Part shown: positions 1-8,497 of the stretch, in pieces | Position numbering within the stretch: position 1 is the stretch's first letter | Layout: each line of letters opens with the position of its first letter | Made by a program: the position numbers and the translations under genes | Notes under the pieces: model-generated | Database searches by the model: none | The model's input: only the letters and a program-made list of their open reading frames with translations | Told to the model about the DNA's origin: nothing | DNA from: Rhodoferax sp. AJA081-3 | GTDB taxonomy: Bacteria; Pseudomonadota; Gammaproteobacteria; Burkholderiales; Burkholderiaceae_C | Direction: 5' to 3' | Length of the DNA: 64,000 bases | Assembly (NCBI RefSeq): GCF_017798165.1 | Contig: NZ_CP059068.1 | Location: 2,108,001 to 2,172,000 of the forward strand

Positions 1-245
1 ACGTGGTCGACATCGCACTGGTGGCTGTATTGGGTGGCCTGTGCGTCATCAACGGTGACAACAACTCGCTGGCTCTGAACGGTGTGCCAGGCGTGCCATC
101 GCTCACATCGGCGTGCAAGGCTTCCAGCGTACCGCTGGGTGGTACATCCGCCAATATCCACGACGGCGTGGACCAGGCCACCGTGCCCTTCCTGAACCGC
201 TTCCCTTACCTCAACACCCCCAATGCCGGCTCTGCCGCCAACTAA
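1..245 (+). CDS. DUF4331-like protein, C-terminal part (starts before the window)
   Basis: The last 80 codons of a gene that begins upstream of the window. The tail carries a VVDIAL segment followed by a DGVDQ stretch and ends in FPYLNTPNAGSAAN, which resembles the C-terminus of DUF4331 proteins. Their biochemical role is not established. It is followed 24 bp downstream by a small lipoprotein gene and then a DUF4198 gene in the same direction, so the three probably form one transcription unit. The family call rests only on the tail and could be wrong. Confidence 0.6.
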   Translation, partial: VVDIALVAVLGGLCVINGDNNSLALNGVPGVPSLTSACKASSVPLGGTSANIHDGVDQATVPFLNRFPYLNTPNAGSAAN

Positions 246-269
246 CCCCCACCACGTGAGGAACACACC

Positions 270-545
270 ATGCACAAAACTTTGATGAACACCCGTTGGT
301 TGGCGGTAGTCAGTGCCACAACACTGCTGGCCGCCTGCGGTGGCGGCGGCGGTGGCACAACAACCCCCGCCGGCCCCACGCTGGTGGTAGGAACCGATGT
401 GCCAGTTACCGTGGAGCATAGCGCCACGGGTGTAGTGGCTTTTGCTAAGACACAACTGGCAGCTACCAGTGAAACCAGTGACCCACTGGTGCTGGGCGAC
501 GCCAAGTTGGCCACTGACGATGCATCTGAGCCGGCCGACATCTAA
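270..545 (+). CDS. Small predicted lipoprotein
   Basis: A 91-residue protein with a typical lipoprotein signal: a charged start (MHKTLMNTR), a hydrophobic run and the lipobox LLAAC. A poly-Gly stretch follows directly, the usual flexible tether next to the lipidated Cys. The rest is low in complexity and has no recognised domain. An AGGA-like ribosome site precedes the ATG. It lies between the DUF4331 gene and the DUF4198 gene with short gaps, so co-expression is likely. Its function is unknown. Confidence 0.7.
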   Translation: MHKTLMNTRWLAVVSATTLLAACGGGGGGTTTPAGPTLVVGTDVPVTVEHSATGVVAFAKTQLAATSETSDPLVLGDAKLATDDASEPADI

Positions 546-555
546 GGCCGCGTCC

Positions 556-1407
556 ATGCTGCGCAGCGTTGCGCTGCTGGGCTGCCTGTGGGGTCCAGCG
601 GCGCAATGTGTGCAGGCACACGAGTTCTGGTTGACGCCCATCGCCTCACCGCAGGCGGTGGGCACAACGGTGAATCTCCGTCTGGAAGTGGGCGAATTTT
701 TTACCGGCGAGGCAGCCGGTTTTTCCATTCCCACAACACGCGCACTGCGCCATTACCGCGCTGGGCAGCCCGCCCAAGAACTGCGGCCCTTTTTGCCAGC
801 CGAGGCACCCGAGGCAGAGGTTGCTCTGGCGCTGGATACACCCGGCACCCACCTGCTGGCCTATGACAGCACGCCCCAATACATCACGCTGGAAGCCAAC
901 ACGTTTCACGCGTATTTGCACGACGAAGGACTGGATTTTGTGAAGACCCAGAGAGAGCAGGCGGGCACCGCCAACTCACCCGCGCGCGAACGTTACCGCC
1001 GCCACATCAAGACGCTGATCGAGGTTGGCCCCAATCCCCAGGCCGTGCAGGCCCTGGACCCCACCTACGCCGTGCATGCAGGCCAGCGCCTGGAGCTGAC
1101 GCCGGCGCGCAACCCGCTGGCACTGGCACCGGGGGACGCATTGCCCATCACAATACTGTTCGATAACCAACCCCTGGCAGGTGCACTGGTCAAGGCCTGG
1201 CACAAACACAACGGCCAGTTGGTGATGATCCGCGCCACTACATCGGCACAGGGCGAGGTCACATTCAACCTGCCCTATGCCGGTGACTGGATGGTGAGCG
1301 TGGTGCACATGACCCCGGCGGTCGATGGTGATGAAGAAGGTGTGGACTGGGACAGCTTCTGGGGCAACCTGACATTCCACGTGCCCAGCAGATCACTTCA
1401 AAAGTGA
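556..1407 (+). CDS. DUF4198 domain-containing periplasmic protein
   Basis: A 283-residue protein. The start is placed at the ATG at 556, which gives a signal peptide ending near CVQA|HEFWL; an upstream in-frame ATG would run through the preceding gene. The mature start HEFWLTP and the C-terminal region with GDWMVSVVH and FWGNLTFHV are typical of DUF4198 proteins, which are periplasmic and often sit beside metal or heme uptake genes. The two-domain layout (N-terminal sandwich, C-terminal carboxypeptidase-regulatory-like fold) is inferred from family knowledge. The last residues and the stop codon lie inside a copy of the 54-bp repeat, so the 3' end of this gene may have been remade by that element. 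Confidence 0.75.
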   Translation: MLRSVALLGCLWGPAAQCVQAHEFWLTPIASPQAVGTTVNLRLEVGEFFTGEAAGFSIPTTRALRHYRAGQPAQELRPFLPAEAPEAEVALALDTPGTHLLAYDSTPQYITLEANTFHAYLHDEGLDFVKTQREQAGTANSPARERYRRHIKTLIEVGPNPQAVQALDPTYAVHAGQRLELTPARNPLALAPGDALPITILFDNQPLAGALVKAWHKHNGQLVMIRATTSAQGEVTFNLPYAGDWMVSVVHMTPAVDGDEEGVDWDSFWGNLTFHVPSRSLQK

Positions 1408-1448
1408 TAGCAATTCAGGTATATGCGACGGGGGCTAGAGGCCACAAA
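1395..1448 (+). repeat. 54-bp GCTA/GGGCTA element, copy 1 (gene 3' end)
   Basis: The 17-nt left module (1395-1411) ends in GATAGC and lies in a longer dyad, ATCACTT/AAGTGAT. The right box GGGGGCTAGAGGCCAC follows, with GGGCTA starting at 1432, exactly 37 nt after the module start. It overlaps the stop codon of the DUF4198 gene. Confidence 0.8.
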
Positions 1449-1454
1449 TGAAGA

Positions 1455-1480
1455 AGGGCACCAGGTTTCCCTGGTGCCCT
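1455..1480. terminator. Strong hairpin, possible terminator
   Basis: A perfect 11-bp stem (AGGGCACCAGG with CCTGGTGCCCT) around a TTTC loop, 48 bp after the DUF4198 stop. No T-run follows, so Rho-independent termination is uncertain. Its position at the end of the operon makes a terminator or RNA-stabilising role plausible. Confidence 0.5.
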
Positions 1481-1656
1481 CAAACCGACCCACAGTTTGA
1501 TTCAGCCAACTGGGTCGCAGCGTCCGCTGGTTAAAGCGGTAGTCTTTGCTACAGCGTTGTTAGTGCAACTGTGCTTGACTTTCTTGGCTGTCAGCAGCCC
1601 GACATAAGTACCGGGCATGCACTTACAACGCAGACTTGCCCATGCAGTTGACCGTG

Positions 1657-1671
1657 TTTACTTTTGTTTAC
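1657..1671. promoter_or_regulatory. CpxR-type box (GTAAA-N5-GTAAA)
   Basis: On the minus strand this reads GTAAACAAAAGTAAA, which matches the CpxR consensus GTAAA-N5-GTAAA exactly. It lies about 195 bp upstream of the desaturase-family gene at 1866. A second exact match lies at 11028-11042, upstream of a secreted-protein gene. The regulator has not been demonstrated for this organism. Confidence 0.45.
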
Positions 1672-1763
1672 CAGGCGCTATGTTCGCTGGCGAACCGACC
1701 CTGCGTTCCATCCCAGATAAGGTTCATATGGGGTCGCATGCTTGCGAGTACAGCATGTACGAT

Positions 1764-1817
1764 GCTATACATTAGATAGCGCAATCGTTATATTATTCGC
1801 GGGCTAGAGGCCACTTT
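1764..1817 (+). repeat. 54-bp GCTA/GGGCTA element, copy 2 (intergenic)
   Basis: The left module GCTATACATTAGATAGC occupies 1764-1780, and the GGGCTAGAGGCCACTTTT box starts at 1801. Spacing from module start to GGGCTA is 37 nt, as in all other copies. Confidence 0.8.
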
Positions 1818-1865
1818 TGCCAACACTCTCCGGGGTAAGGACCAGCGCCTGTGCATAATCCCGCC

Positions 1866-2660
1866 ATGACTATATGGACTGATCCCCATGCGTGGCAATG
1901 GCTTGGCAAGGCCTTCGCCGCCAACTTTGTACGCGAGGGCTTGTACTACCTGCTCGCCGCGCTGCTGCTCTGGCTGGTGGTACACAAGTGGCTGCACAAA
2001 CGTCTGGCGCACCGCGTGATTGCAGGCTGGCCCACCAGCGCTGACATGCGGCGCGAGATGGTGTATTCGTTCTCCACACTGCTCATCTTCTCGGCCCAGG
2101 GCCTGGTGGTGTTTGCCAGCGTCTTGCGTGGCGACATGGTCATCTACTTCAAGCCCGGCCAGTATGGCTACTGGTGGCTGGCGCTCAGCCTGCCTGCCAT
2201 GCTGCTGTGGCATGACTTCTATTTCTACTGGACCCACCGCCTGCTGCACAGCCGCTGGCTGTTTCGCCGCGTGCACGGCGTCCACCACCGCTCACGCAAC
2301 CCGTCGCCCTGGGCGGCGTATGCGTTCCACCCCTTGGAGGCCTTCATCAACAGCCTGGTGACCCCCCTGGCGTTGATGGTGGTGCCACTGCATGGGCTGG
2401 TGTTGCTGGTCTTCACCTTCCACCAGATCGTGCGCAATGCCCATGGGCATTTGTCCATTGAAACCATGCCGCGCGGCTTTGCCCGGCATTGGCTGGGTGG
2501 GCGCTTCACCACGACGACACACCACCACCTGCACCACGAAACCGCGCAGGGTAACTATGGGCTGTGGTTTACGTGGTGGGACCGGTGGATGGGGACCGAG
2601 CGGGAGGATTACCACGCGCGGTTTGAGAAGGTGACGCAGGCACACGCAGCACGCACCTGA
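1866..2660 (+). CDS. Sterol desaturase / fatty acid hydroxylase family protein
   Basis: A 264-residue integral membrane di-iron oxygenase. The histidine clusters are in family order: HDFYFYWTHRLLH, then HGVHHRSRN, then TTTHHHLHHE. Together they would bind two irons. Membrane segments precede the first cluster (GLYYLLAALLLWLVV, and near residues 60-120). The substrate is unknown; family members hydroxylate or desaturate sterols, fatty acids, carotenoids or sphingoid bases. The ATG at 1866 was chosen over a GTG at 1851 because a CATAAT hexamer (1854-1859) sits six bases before the ATG, as expected for a leaderless transcript, and no Shine-Dalgarno site is visible. Confidence 0.8.
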   Translation: MTIWTDPHAWQWLGKAFAANFVREGLYYLLAALLLWLVVHKWLHKRLAHRVIAGWPTSADMRREMVYSFSTLLIFSAQGLVVFASVLRGDMVIYFKPGQYGYWWLALSLPAMLLWHDFYFYWTHRLLHSRWLFRRVHGVHHRSRNPSPWAAYAFHPLEAFINSLVTPLALMVVPLHGLVLLVFTFHQIVRNAHGHLSIETMPRGFARHWLGGRFTTTTHHHLHHETAQGNYGLWFTWWDRWMGTEREDYHARFEKVTQAHAART

Positions 2661-2669
2661 CCACTGGGG

Positions 2670-3509
2670 TCAACGGGGTTCGACCTGCACCATGTAGTCG
2701 GTGGAGCGCGCGGTCTTCATGCCGCGGGCTTGCATCTCTGCCACAAAGTCAACACCCAGTTGTTCAAAGCCTCCCACACTGTTGCAGCAATCGGTCAGCA
2801 GCACCAGCTTGGCAATGTTGTCCTCGCCAAAGTTGTTGGCAATGTCGCGCACGGTGTTGGCCACACAGTGCGACAGCGCCTCGCCGGCAACGATGACCAC
2901 GTCTGCGTCGGACAGCGTGTGGATCAAGCGGCTGTTGAGCAAGGTGTCGGGGTCCGACGGGTCTGGCACTTCGGCCTGCACGGCGGAGTAGTGTTCGGTA
3001 AAGGGGTTGGTGCCCTTGGTCACGTAGTCCACCACATCCAGCTTTCTGCGTGCCCATGCGTCCAGCGATTGCGCCACGGCGGTGTGTATGTTGTGGCCCC
3101 AGTGGCCGATCAGGCAGTGCTCGGGCCACACCACCAGCGCATAACGCTGGGCCGACTCCAGTTGCTCCACGTACTGGCGGCTGCGCTCTTGCAACCGCAC
3201 ATCACGCGCGCGCCACAGGCCTGCTGCAAGGTCTTTGGACGTGATGACGGTAAACGGCGCGGGCGACTGGCCCTTGTCATTGGTCCACCAGGTGGGGTGG
3301 GCAATGTCGATGGGGTTGTGCGAGTCCAGCGTGACGTGGATGCCAGACAGTGTGTCGCCCACGCGGTCTATAAAGGCAGCCAGGCGCTGCATGTCCTGGT
3401 CGGCACCCGTGACCGGCAAGGCCGGCGCGGGATGGGCGCCCCGCGAAATATCGCAAAAGTCGTTTTGCGGATCGATGACGAGCAGGCGGACGTTGGTGGA
3501 TGCCTTCAT
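2670..3509 (-). CDS. Nicotinamidase-like cysteine hydrolase
   Basis: A 279-residue isochorismatase/nicotinamidase fold protein. The likely triad is D13 (in LLVIDPQNDF), K165 (in YVTKGTNPF) and C215 (in ALSHCVANTV). The segment LDSHNPIDIAHPTWW and the motif WPEHC fit the metal and substrate pockets of PncA-type amidases, which hydrolyse nicotinamide to nicotinate for NAD salvage. It is longer than most PncA proteins (about 210 residues). It is transcribed away from the NrtR-type regulator at 3624, and such regulators control NAD genes, which supports a nicotinamidase role. AGAGGA precedes the start. Another related amidase activity cannot be excluded. Confidence 0.75.
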   Translation of the reverse strand: MKASTNVRLLVIDPQNDFCDISRGAHPAPALPVTGADQDMQRLAAFIDRVGDTLSGIHVTLDSHNPIDIAHPTWWTNDKGQSPAPFTVITSKDLAAGLWRARDVRLQERSRQYVEQLESAQRYALVVWPEHCLIGHWGHNIHTAVAQSLDAWARRKLDVVDYVTKGTNPFTEHYSAVQAEVPDPSDPDTLLNSRLIHTLSDADVVIVAGEALSHCVANTVRDIANNFGEDNIAKLVLLTDCCNSVGGFEQLGVDFVAEMQARGMKTARSTDYMVQVEPR

Positions 3510-3542
3510 GGAGATGGTCCTCTTGGTGTGTCTACGGCTTCA

Positions 3543-3561
3543 GTATAATCATGTTATTTAC
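3543..3561. promoter_or_regulatory. Candidate NrtR operator / divergent promoter
   Basis: The AT-rich, imperfect dyad GTATAATCATGTTATTTAC (core ATAA-N5-TTAT) contains a perfect TATAAT. It lies between the divergent nicotinamidase-like and NrtR-like genes, where an NrtR operator of about 20 bp would be expected. The assignment is inference from position and symmetry. Confidence 0.35.
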
Positions 3562-3623
3562 ATTTTGCAACTAACTAAATTCACCAATGAAATTCTCAGG
3601 TTAATCGCTAGAATGAAAAAACC

Positions 3624-4319
3624 ATGCCAAACCCCGAAACCGACTGGACCATCATTGTCACTGTAGACGTGGTGCTGTTTGCACTGCACGACAAACAGCT
3701 GCATGTGGTGCTCAGCCGTCGCCCCAACGAGCCCTTTGCCGGCCAATGGGCATTACCCGGCGGTTATGTACACCAACAAGAAGACACCGACAGTCTGGCC
3801 GCTGCGCTGCGTGTGCTGCGTACCAAGACCGGCATAGCTCCGCCCTACCTGGAGCAGCTGTACAGCTTTGCCGATGGCGCGCGTGACCCACGGGGATGGT
3901 CAGTCAGCCTTAGCTACTTTGCACTGGTAGACCATGCGGTGCTGGCCAACGCACAGACTGCGGCACCGGGCCTTGGGTTTGATCTGGTGGATGTGAACGC
4001 CGTGCCACGCCTGTCGTTCGACCACAACCGTATTTTTGAGACTGCACTCAAACGTCTGCGCGACAAGAGTGCATATTCCACGCTGCCCTGTTACCTGTTG
4101 CCAGAGCAGTTCACCTTCGCCCAGGTGCACGAGACCTATGAACACGTGATGGGCGTGGCGCTGGACAAGAGTGCCTTCCGCCGCAAGCTGACTGAGATGG
4201 ACGTGCTGGAAGAATGCAAAGGCCAGCGCGTGGGCGGCGCACACCGGCCGGCGCAGTTGTTCAAGGTGAAGGCGGATGTGGCGAACCGGCTGCGGCTGCT
4301 GGAACGACCGCTGGCCTAA
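3624..4319 (+). CDS. nrtR: NrtR-type transcriptional regulator (Nudix-like sensor plus winged helix)
   Basis: A 231-residue protein. Residues of about 10-145 form a Nudix fold with GQWALPGGYV, and residues of about 155-225 form the C-terminal winged helix (FTFAQVHETYEHVMG, FRRKLTEMDVLEE). The Nudix catalytic box is degraded: where hydrolases have REUxEE this has RVLRTKTGI, so hydrolysis is probably lost. This is the pattern of NrtR regulators, which sense ADP-ribose or related nucleotides and repress NAD salvage genes. The divergent nicotinamidase-like gene is the obvious target. The last 20 codons are repeated, with synonymous changes only apart from the final base, at 8354-8414. Confidence 0.85.
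   Translation: MPNPETDWTIIVTVDVVLFALHDKQLHVVLSRRPNEPFAGQWALPGGYVHQQEDTDSLAAALRVLRTKTGIAPPYLEQLYSFADGARDPRGWSVSLSYFALVDHAVLANAQTAAPGLGFDLVDVNAVPRLSFDHNRIFETALKRLRDKSAYSTLPCYLLPEQFTFAQVHETYEHVMGVALDKSAFRRKLTEMDVLEECKGQRVGGAHRPAQLFKVKADVANRLRLLERPLA
4255..4315 (+). repeat. Direct repeat, left copy (3' end of nrtR)
   Basis: 61 bp that recur at 8354-8414 with about six mismatches. Almost all mismatches are synonymous in the nrtR frame. The two copies bracket the lower-GC block containing two secreted proteins and the IS element. Confidence 0.8.
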
Positions 4320-4370
4320 TATGCAGGCGCTTTTACACGTCATCACAGAACTATTGAAAGGCAGAACAGC

Positions 4371-5636
4371 ATGAAAAAATCTACAGCCAGCCTCGCCCAG
4401 TGCGTCATATTGCTTGCAATCTGCTTGCCATCGGCGAACGCGCAAGGTGTCGAGAAGTCATTCGCCGCTTTCACATCCTGTACTGGCAGCTTCTTCAAGG
4501 CCATGGAGGCGGAAGCCGTTGCATGGCGCGCACATACCGGCATCGCCAGCAATGCAGGTGTGAGCTGGATCAAGACCGCAGACCGCAGTGCAACGAGTGG
4601 CAATGTGGCTGAGCTCAAAGGCAAGCCCGTTGTCGCAGGTGTGACGCTAACGCACTATCTGGATGAGTCCTCGAATTTAGGGGCAGGCGGCCTTTACTAT
4701 TACTGGGGTTTCAAAGCAGAAGGCACTGTTGAAAGAGTCGCTGAACAGCTCAAGCCACTCATCTTTCACAGCAGCAGGCTGCGCAAAGACAAGGATGTCT
4801 TCGTACGCACGGAGGTGAAGGCATCTGATGGCCGGTGGACTGCAGTGGCCACACAAAGTGGTAGCGCACCGGGCTTCCTGTCGACCGAACGGGCTTTCCT
4901 GATTGAACCCGATGCGGATATACCGAATACTGTGAAGGTGCTCTGCTCCCTACAAGGGGATATCACAGCTGAAGTTCTGCTAAGCACTCGCCCCGACATT
5001 TCTTCCAGCGACCATCCAAAGCGATTGAATCCGAATCTCTTTGAAGAAACTGCCCCAAATGACCAGGCCCAAAACGCCATACTGGCAGCCATTGCCGGAA
5101 AACCAGACTGGAAACCAAAATTTAAACGCGTGACCTATGACACGACGTACAAGTTAGTAGAAATCGTCAGTAGTGAAGATGGGCTGGTGAACGTGAAAGA
5201 GAGCTATTCGCGCTTCAAAGTGCAGCGTCAAATGGCAGCTGGACTGCTACAGCTCAAATCAAGAATGAATACGAACCAAGCGGTGAATGTGACCGATCAA
5301 CTGACTGTTGAATTGCCACCCAATTTTGATATCAGCCAAACGCTCAAGTTCAAGCAAACCAGCAACTACCAACCTCTTGCCATCGATAGTCAGCCGATGA
5401 CATATGGTCTGACATGCGAAGTCAATTCAACGATCAGCGCATCAAAAATATTTGCCTCGTTAGTCGGCGATGCCGTGCTATTCAACTGTATTGATGACGA
5501 AAGCAAAAAGAGCGATGGAAAGGCATTTCTGAGAGATTTGGGAATCTTCATCGAATACACACCGGAAACCCTCACACTGCTTCTAACTACGGTTCCAGCC
5601 AAGCCAAAGTACCGTCGATTTGATGTTGAGCGCTAA
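4371..5636 (+). CDS. Secreted protein of unknown function
   Basis: A 421-residue protein with a clear signal peptide (MKKSTASLAQ..., cleavage after SANA before QGVEK). A GAAAGGCAG ribosome site lies seven bases before the ATG. No known domain was recognised. The mature part holds several Cys residues (in TSCTGSFF, VLCSLQGD, LTCEVNS and FNCIDDE) that could form disulfides in the periplasm. Base composition is visibly lower in GC than the flanking genes, which points to recent acquisition. Its neighbour across 5636-5653 is another secreted protein of unknown function, transcribed towards it. Confidence 0.7.
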   Translation: MKKSTASLAQCVILLAICLPSANAQGVEKSFAAFTSCTGSFFKAMEAEAVAWRAHTGIASNAGVSWIKTADRSATSGNVAELKGKPVVAGVTLTHYLDESSNLGAGGLYYYWGFKAEGTVERVAEQLKPLIFHSSRLRKDKDVFVRTEVKASDGRWTAVATQSGSAPGFLSTERAFLIEPDADIPNTVKVLCSLQGDITAEVLLSTRPDISSSDHPKRLNPNLFEETAPNDQAQNAILAAIAGKPDWKPKFKRVTYDTTYKLVEIVSSEDGLVNVKESYSRFKVQRQMAAGLLQLKSRMNTNQAVNVTDQLTVELPPNFDISQTLKFKQTSNYQPLAIDSQPMTYGLTCEVNSTISASKIFASLVGDAVLFNCIDDESKKSDGKAFLRDLGIFIEYTPETLTLLLTTVPAKPKYRRFDVER

Positions 5637-5974
5637 GGCTGCCTTCGGGCTATCAATTTGTAGTTTGGCCAAAATTTAGCCACGACTTTTTCTTGCACTC
5701 AGGAATTTCTTCCTTTGGCACTGGAACGCGCAACTCGGGGTCGGTATCGTCGAATATCTCTTGGTTGCAGTATCCAATATATTTCCCACCGGTAAACGTA
5801 ACACTAAGTTCAATCGTGTATTTTTTTCCGTTCTCAGGTGTGAAACGATGGTTAAAGGGTCCACACGACCCTCCCGCCACATAAGCACTGCTTCGAATTT
5901 GAACTGGGCTCGATCCGGGGACGTAACGAGTTAACGCCGTATCGATAGGAACGTATTTTTGGAGGGCCCTCTTG

Positions 5975-7438
5975 GGGAGTGTCAGAATTTCTGTGTGTGA
6001 GGCGGTTTCAGAAATCAGCTGATGGGTAAATTTTATTCAAACTAAGGCCCCTGCCAGGCCGCCGGAGGCCCCCCCCGGTAGAACCCTGAGTGGCAGGGTT
6101 CAGCTCCTTCATTTTGCACCCCCGTGAGTGGGCTGCGTGAACCTGTCGCCGTAGAGGATGGCAAACTGGTTCATGGCTGATTTCCAGTGGTTAGCCGCAC
6201 GTCCCCAATCCTCGGTAATGTTGCGCAGTGCCAGCCAGATCAGCTTGGTGGCCGCATCGTCACTGGGGAAGTGTCCTCTGACTTGATGATCTTGCGCAGT
6301 CTGGCATTTACGCTCTCAATGGCATTGGTCGTGTAGATCACACGGCGTACCTCGGGCGGGAACGCAAAGAAGGGAATCACTCTGTCCCAAGCCCTGCGCC
6401 AGGCTCCCACCACGGTGGGGAACTTCTGGCCCCAGGGACCTGCCTCAAATGCATCGAGTTCAGCCTGTGCTGCCTCTGCGCTCACCGCCGTGTAGATGGG
6501 TTTGATGGCCGCAGCCAGCGCCTTGCGATCCTTCCAACTGGCAAAGTCCAGGCTGTTGCGTATCAGGTGCACGATGCACGTTTGCAGTGTCGTGGCCGGG
6601 AACACCGCGCCCAGGGCCTCTGGCATGCCTTTGAGCCCGTCGGTGACGGCAATCAGGATATCCTGCACACCTCGGGTCTTCAAATCGTTGAACACTTTCA
6701 TCCAGAATTTGGCCCCTTCGGTGTTCTCGACCCAGATCCCCAGGATGTCGCGGCTGCCATCGGCCAGCACGCCCAGGGCCAAGTACACGGCCTTGGAGCG
6801 CACCACCCCGTCCTCACGAATCTTGACGCGCAGCGCATCGAAGAACACCACCGGGTACATGGATTCCAATGGGCGGCTCTGCCAGGCTGTCACCTCGCTC
6901 ATGACTTCGTCAGTCACGCGGCTGATGAGGTCGGGCGATACATCGACCGAGTACATCTCGCTCAAAAACGCCTGTATCTCGCGCACGGTCATGCCACGCG
7001 CGTACATGGCGATGATCTTGTCGTCAAAGCCGGTGAAACGGCGCTCGTGTTTGCCGATGAGTTGGGGTTCGAACGTGCCTTCCCGGTCGCGCGGGACGTC
7101 AATGCGCAGGGCTCCTGCATCGGTCAGTACCGTCTTAGCGCTTTTGCCGTTGCGGTGGTTTGCAGGCGCTCCCTCGGGTTTGGCCTTGCCCGGCGCGTAG
7201 CCCAGGTGATGGCTCATTTCTCCAGCCAGTGCCCGCTCCAGCACGGCCTTTTTGAACTGGTCAAACAGTCCCTGGACTTGACCGGCTGTCATGGGGCCGG
7301 TCACCAGTTGGTCCAGCAACTCGGCTGGGATTTGAAGTTGTGTTGCGTTGTCCGCCACCGTGGCGCTCTTTGTCTTGCTTGGCATTCATGCTCCTTGTTG
7401 ACATGTTATGCCTCGCACACAAAATTTCTGACAGGCTC
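5975..7438 (-). mobile_element. IS256-family insertion sequence with 8-bp target duplication
   Basis: 1464 bp. The left terminal repeat starts GGGAGTGTCAGAATTTCTGT. The right end on the other strand reads GGAGCCTGTCAGAAATTTTG. Both continue to a shared GTGTG(T/C)GAGGC. The 8-bp direct repeat CCCTCTTG flanks the element at 5967-5974 and 7439-7446, within the 8-9 bp usual for this family. It contains one transposase gene on the minus strand, with a late frameshift. Confidence 0.9.
6109..7385 (-). pseudogene. IS256-family transposase with a late single-base frameshift
   Basis: A mutator-type transposase. DDE residues are present in VVFFDALRVK, AVTDGLKGMP and TTNAIESVNARLRK. After NARLRKIIK the frame shifts and the open frame stops at 6240 after SEDTSPVTMRPPS. 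In the next frame the expected tail continues (RGHFPSDDAATKLIWLALR... to a stop at 6109), and the total of 1277 bp is one base short of a multiple of three. So a one-base deletion near 6281 removes about 50 native C-terminal residues. The catalytic residues lie before the lesion, so residual activity is possible, but mobility is probably reduced or lost. Confidence 0.85.
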
Positions 7439-8187
7439 CCCTCTTGCCAAAAATAGAATCCTTGTACTTTTCATTCCACTCTTCGACCTTTTTCTGCCGC
7501 TCAGCCTCGTCCTCAGGTGACAACTTGCTGACGGTCCCGATGCGATCAAAACTCCCACATTGCTTGCTTGCATCCGACTTGTCAAAATAAACCGTTGCCG
7601 CTCCGGTGTTGGTCGCAAAGTTGAGCTCAGCCACTGCTTTCATATCACTTGGCTCGCCTTTCGCGTTGAGCCGCATGGCATGCGCGATTTTCATCTGAAG
7701 GAACATTTCGTCCAACCAAACCATATAGTTGGGATGGATAGAGCGTACTCCGTTAGTTTCGGTGTAGTTCAGATTCTTGCTCGTGACGTATGCCGTCTTA
7801 AATCCCGCATGGTCGTAAGTGAAAACGACAGACACATAGTGGTTATTGCCCTTGTTAAATTCAAGCTGCAGGGACCCAGGGCTGTCGGATTCAACCTTAT
7901 AGCTCAGCTCTTTGTATTTCCCAGCGCCTGCCAGTATGTAGTCGCGAATTTGCTCCGCGGTACGCGATGACTGTTCTTCGAACGTGTAGCTCTTTTCCAC
8001 GAGGGGTGCAGATCTAGCTGCCCAAGCACCGCTCATCCCGAACAGTAGGCAGACCAGCGCAATGGCTGTTGAGACATTAATTTTCATAGCTGAGCGTATT
8101 CATTTGCACGCCTGGTTGGCAAGCAATCATACATTTACAAAGCCCTATCGCTTGAGCCAACGATGGCATCGGCGACTTCCCCATGCA

Positions 8188-8433
8188 CACCCACACATAC
8201 TCTACCTGCACGGCTTTCGCTCGTCGCCCGGATCCCCCAAAGCACGCCTCACCTCTGCTGCGGTGGCGGAGCGTATTCCGCGCATCAAATGGCTCTGCCC
8301 CACCTTACTTGCAGCTCCCAAGCAAGCGATGCAGAGCCGCAGACCGACCGCCGAGTTGTTCAAGGTGAAGGCGGATGTGGCAAACCGCCTGAGGCTGTTG
8401 GAACGGCCGCTGGGCACGCCGGCTTTGAACTGA
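8188..8433 (+). pseudogene. Chimeric remnant: esterase N-terminus joined to NrtR C-terminus
   Basis: Residues coded by about 8188-8334 (HILYLHGFRSSPGSPKARLT...) match the first 48 residues of the YqiA-like esterase at 9808. They are joined in frame to residues (AELFKVKADVANRLRLLERP) that match the C-terminus of NrtR at 4255-4315. The catalytic Ser, Asp and His of the esterase and the Nudix domain are absent, so no function is expected. The frame extends upstream to 8062 without a recognisable start. It marks a deletion or illegitimate recombination between homologous genes and forms the right edge of the lower-GC islet. Confidence 0.8.
8354..8414 (+). repeat. Direct repeat, right copy
   Basis: The partner of 4255-4315, about 90 percent identical, inside the chimeric remnant. 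Confidence 0.8.
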
Positions 8434-8497
8434 CGGCTAGAATCAAACACAGACTACCGACGTTTGGTTCGGAACGTCACAACTACCCCAATTTTGT

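Larger units (their letters stand above)
1408..1865. other. Intergenic region of 458 bp
   Basis: It holds part of repeat copy 1, the hairpin at 1455-1480, a CpxR-type box at 1657-1671 and repeat copy 2 at 1764-1817. I see no convincing gene in 1481-1760, which has ordinary GC and stop codons in all frames. Confidence 0.7.
5653..8087 (-). pseudogene. Secreted protein gene split by an IS256-family insertion
   Basis: The N-terminal part (8087 to 7447) starts with a signal peptide (MKINVSTAIALVCLLFG..., cleavage after AWA) and runs to KDSIFGKR. The C-terminal part (5974 to 5653) continues in the same frame as ALQKYVPIDTALTRYV and ends GQTTN-stop. Removing the IS and one copy of the 8-bp duplication CAAGAGGG restores one uninterrupted frame of about 320 residues. 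The function is unknown; Cys residues and a secreted location resemble the neighbour at 4371. As it stands, translation runs into the IS and gives a 233-residue product ending in GITCQQGA. The insertion looks recent because neither half carries other lesions. Confidence 0.85.

Noticed and set aside
1481..1760. Possible riboswitch or small RNA in the intergenic region
   Set aside because: No conserved aptamer pattern was recognised and no strong fold beyond the hairpin at 1455-1480 was seen.
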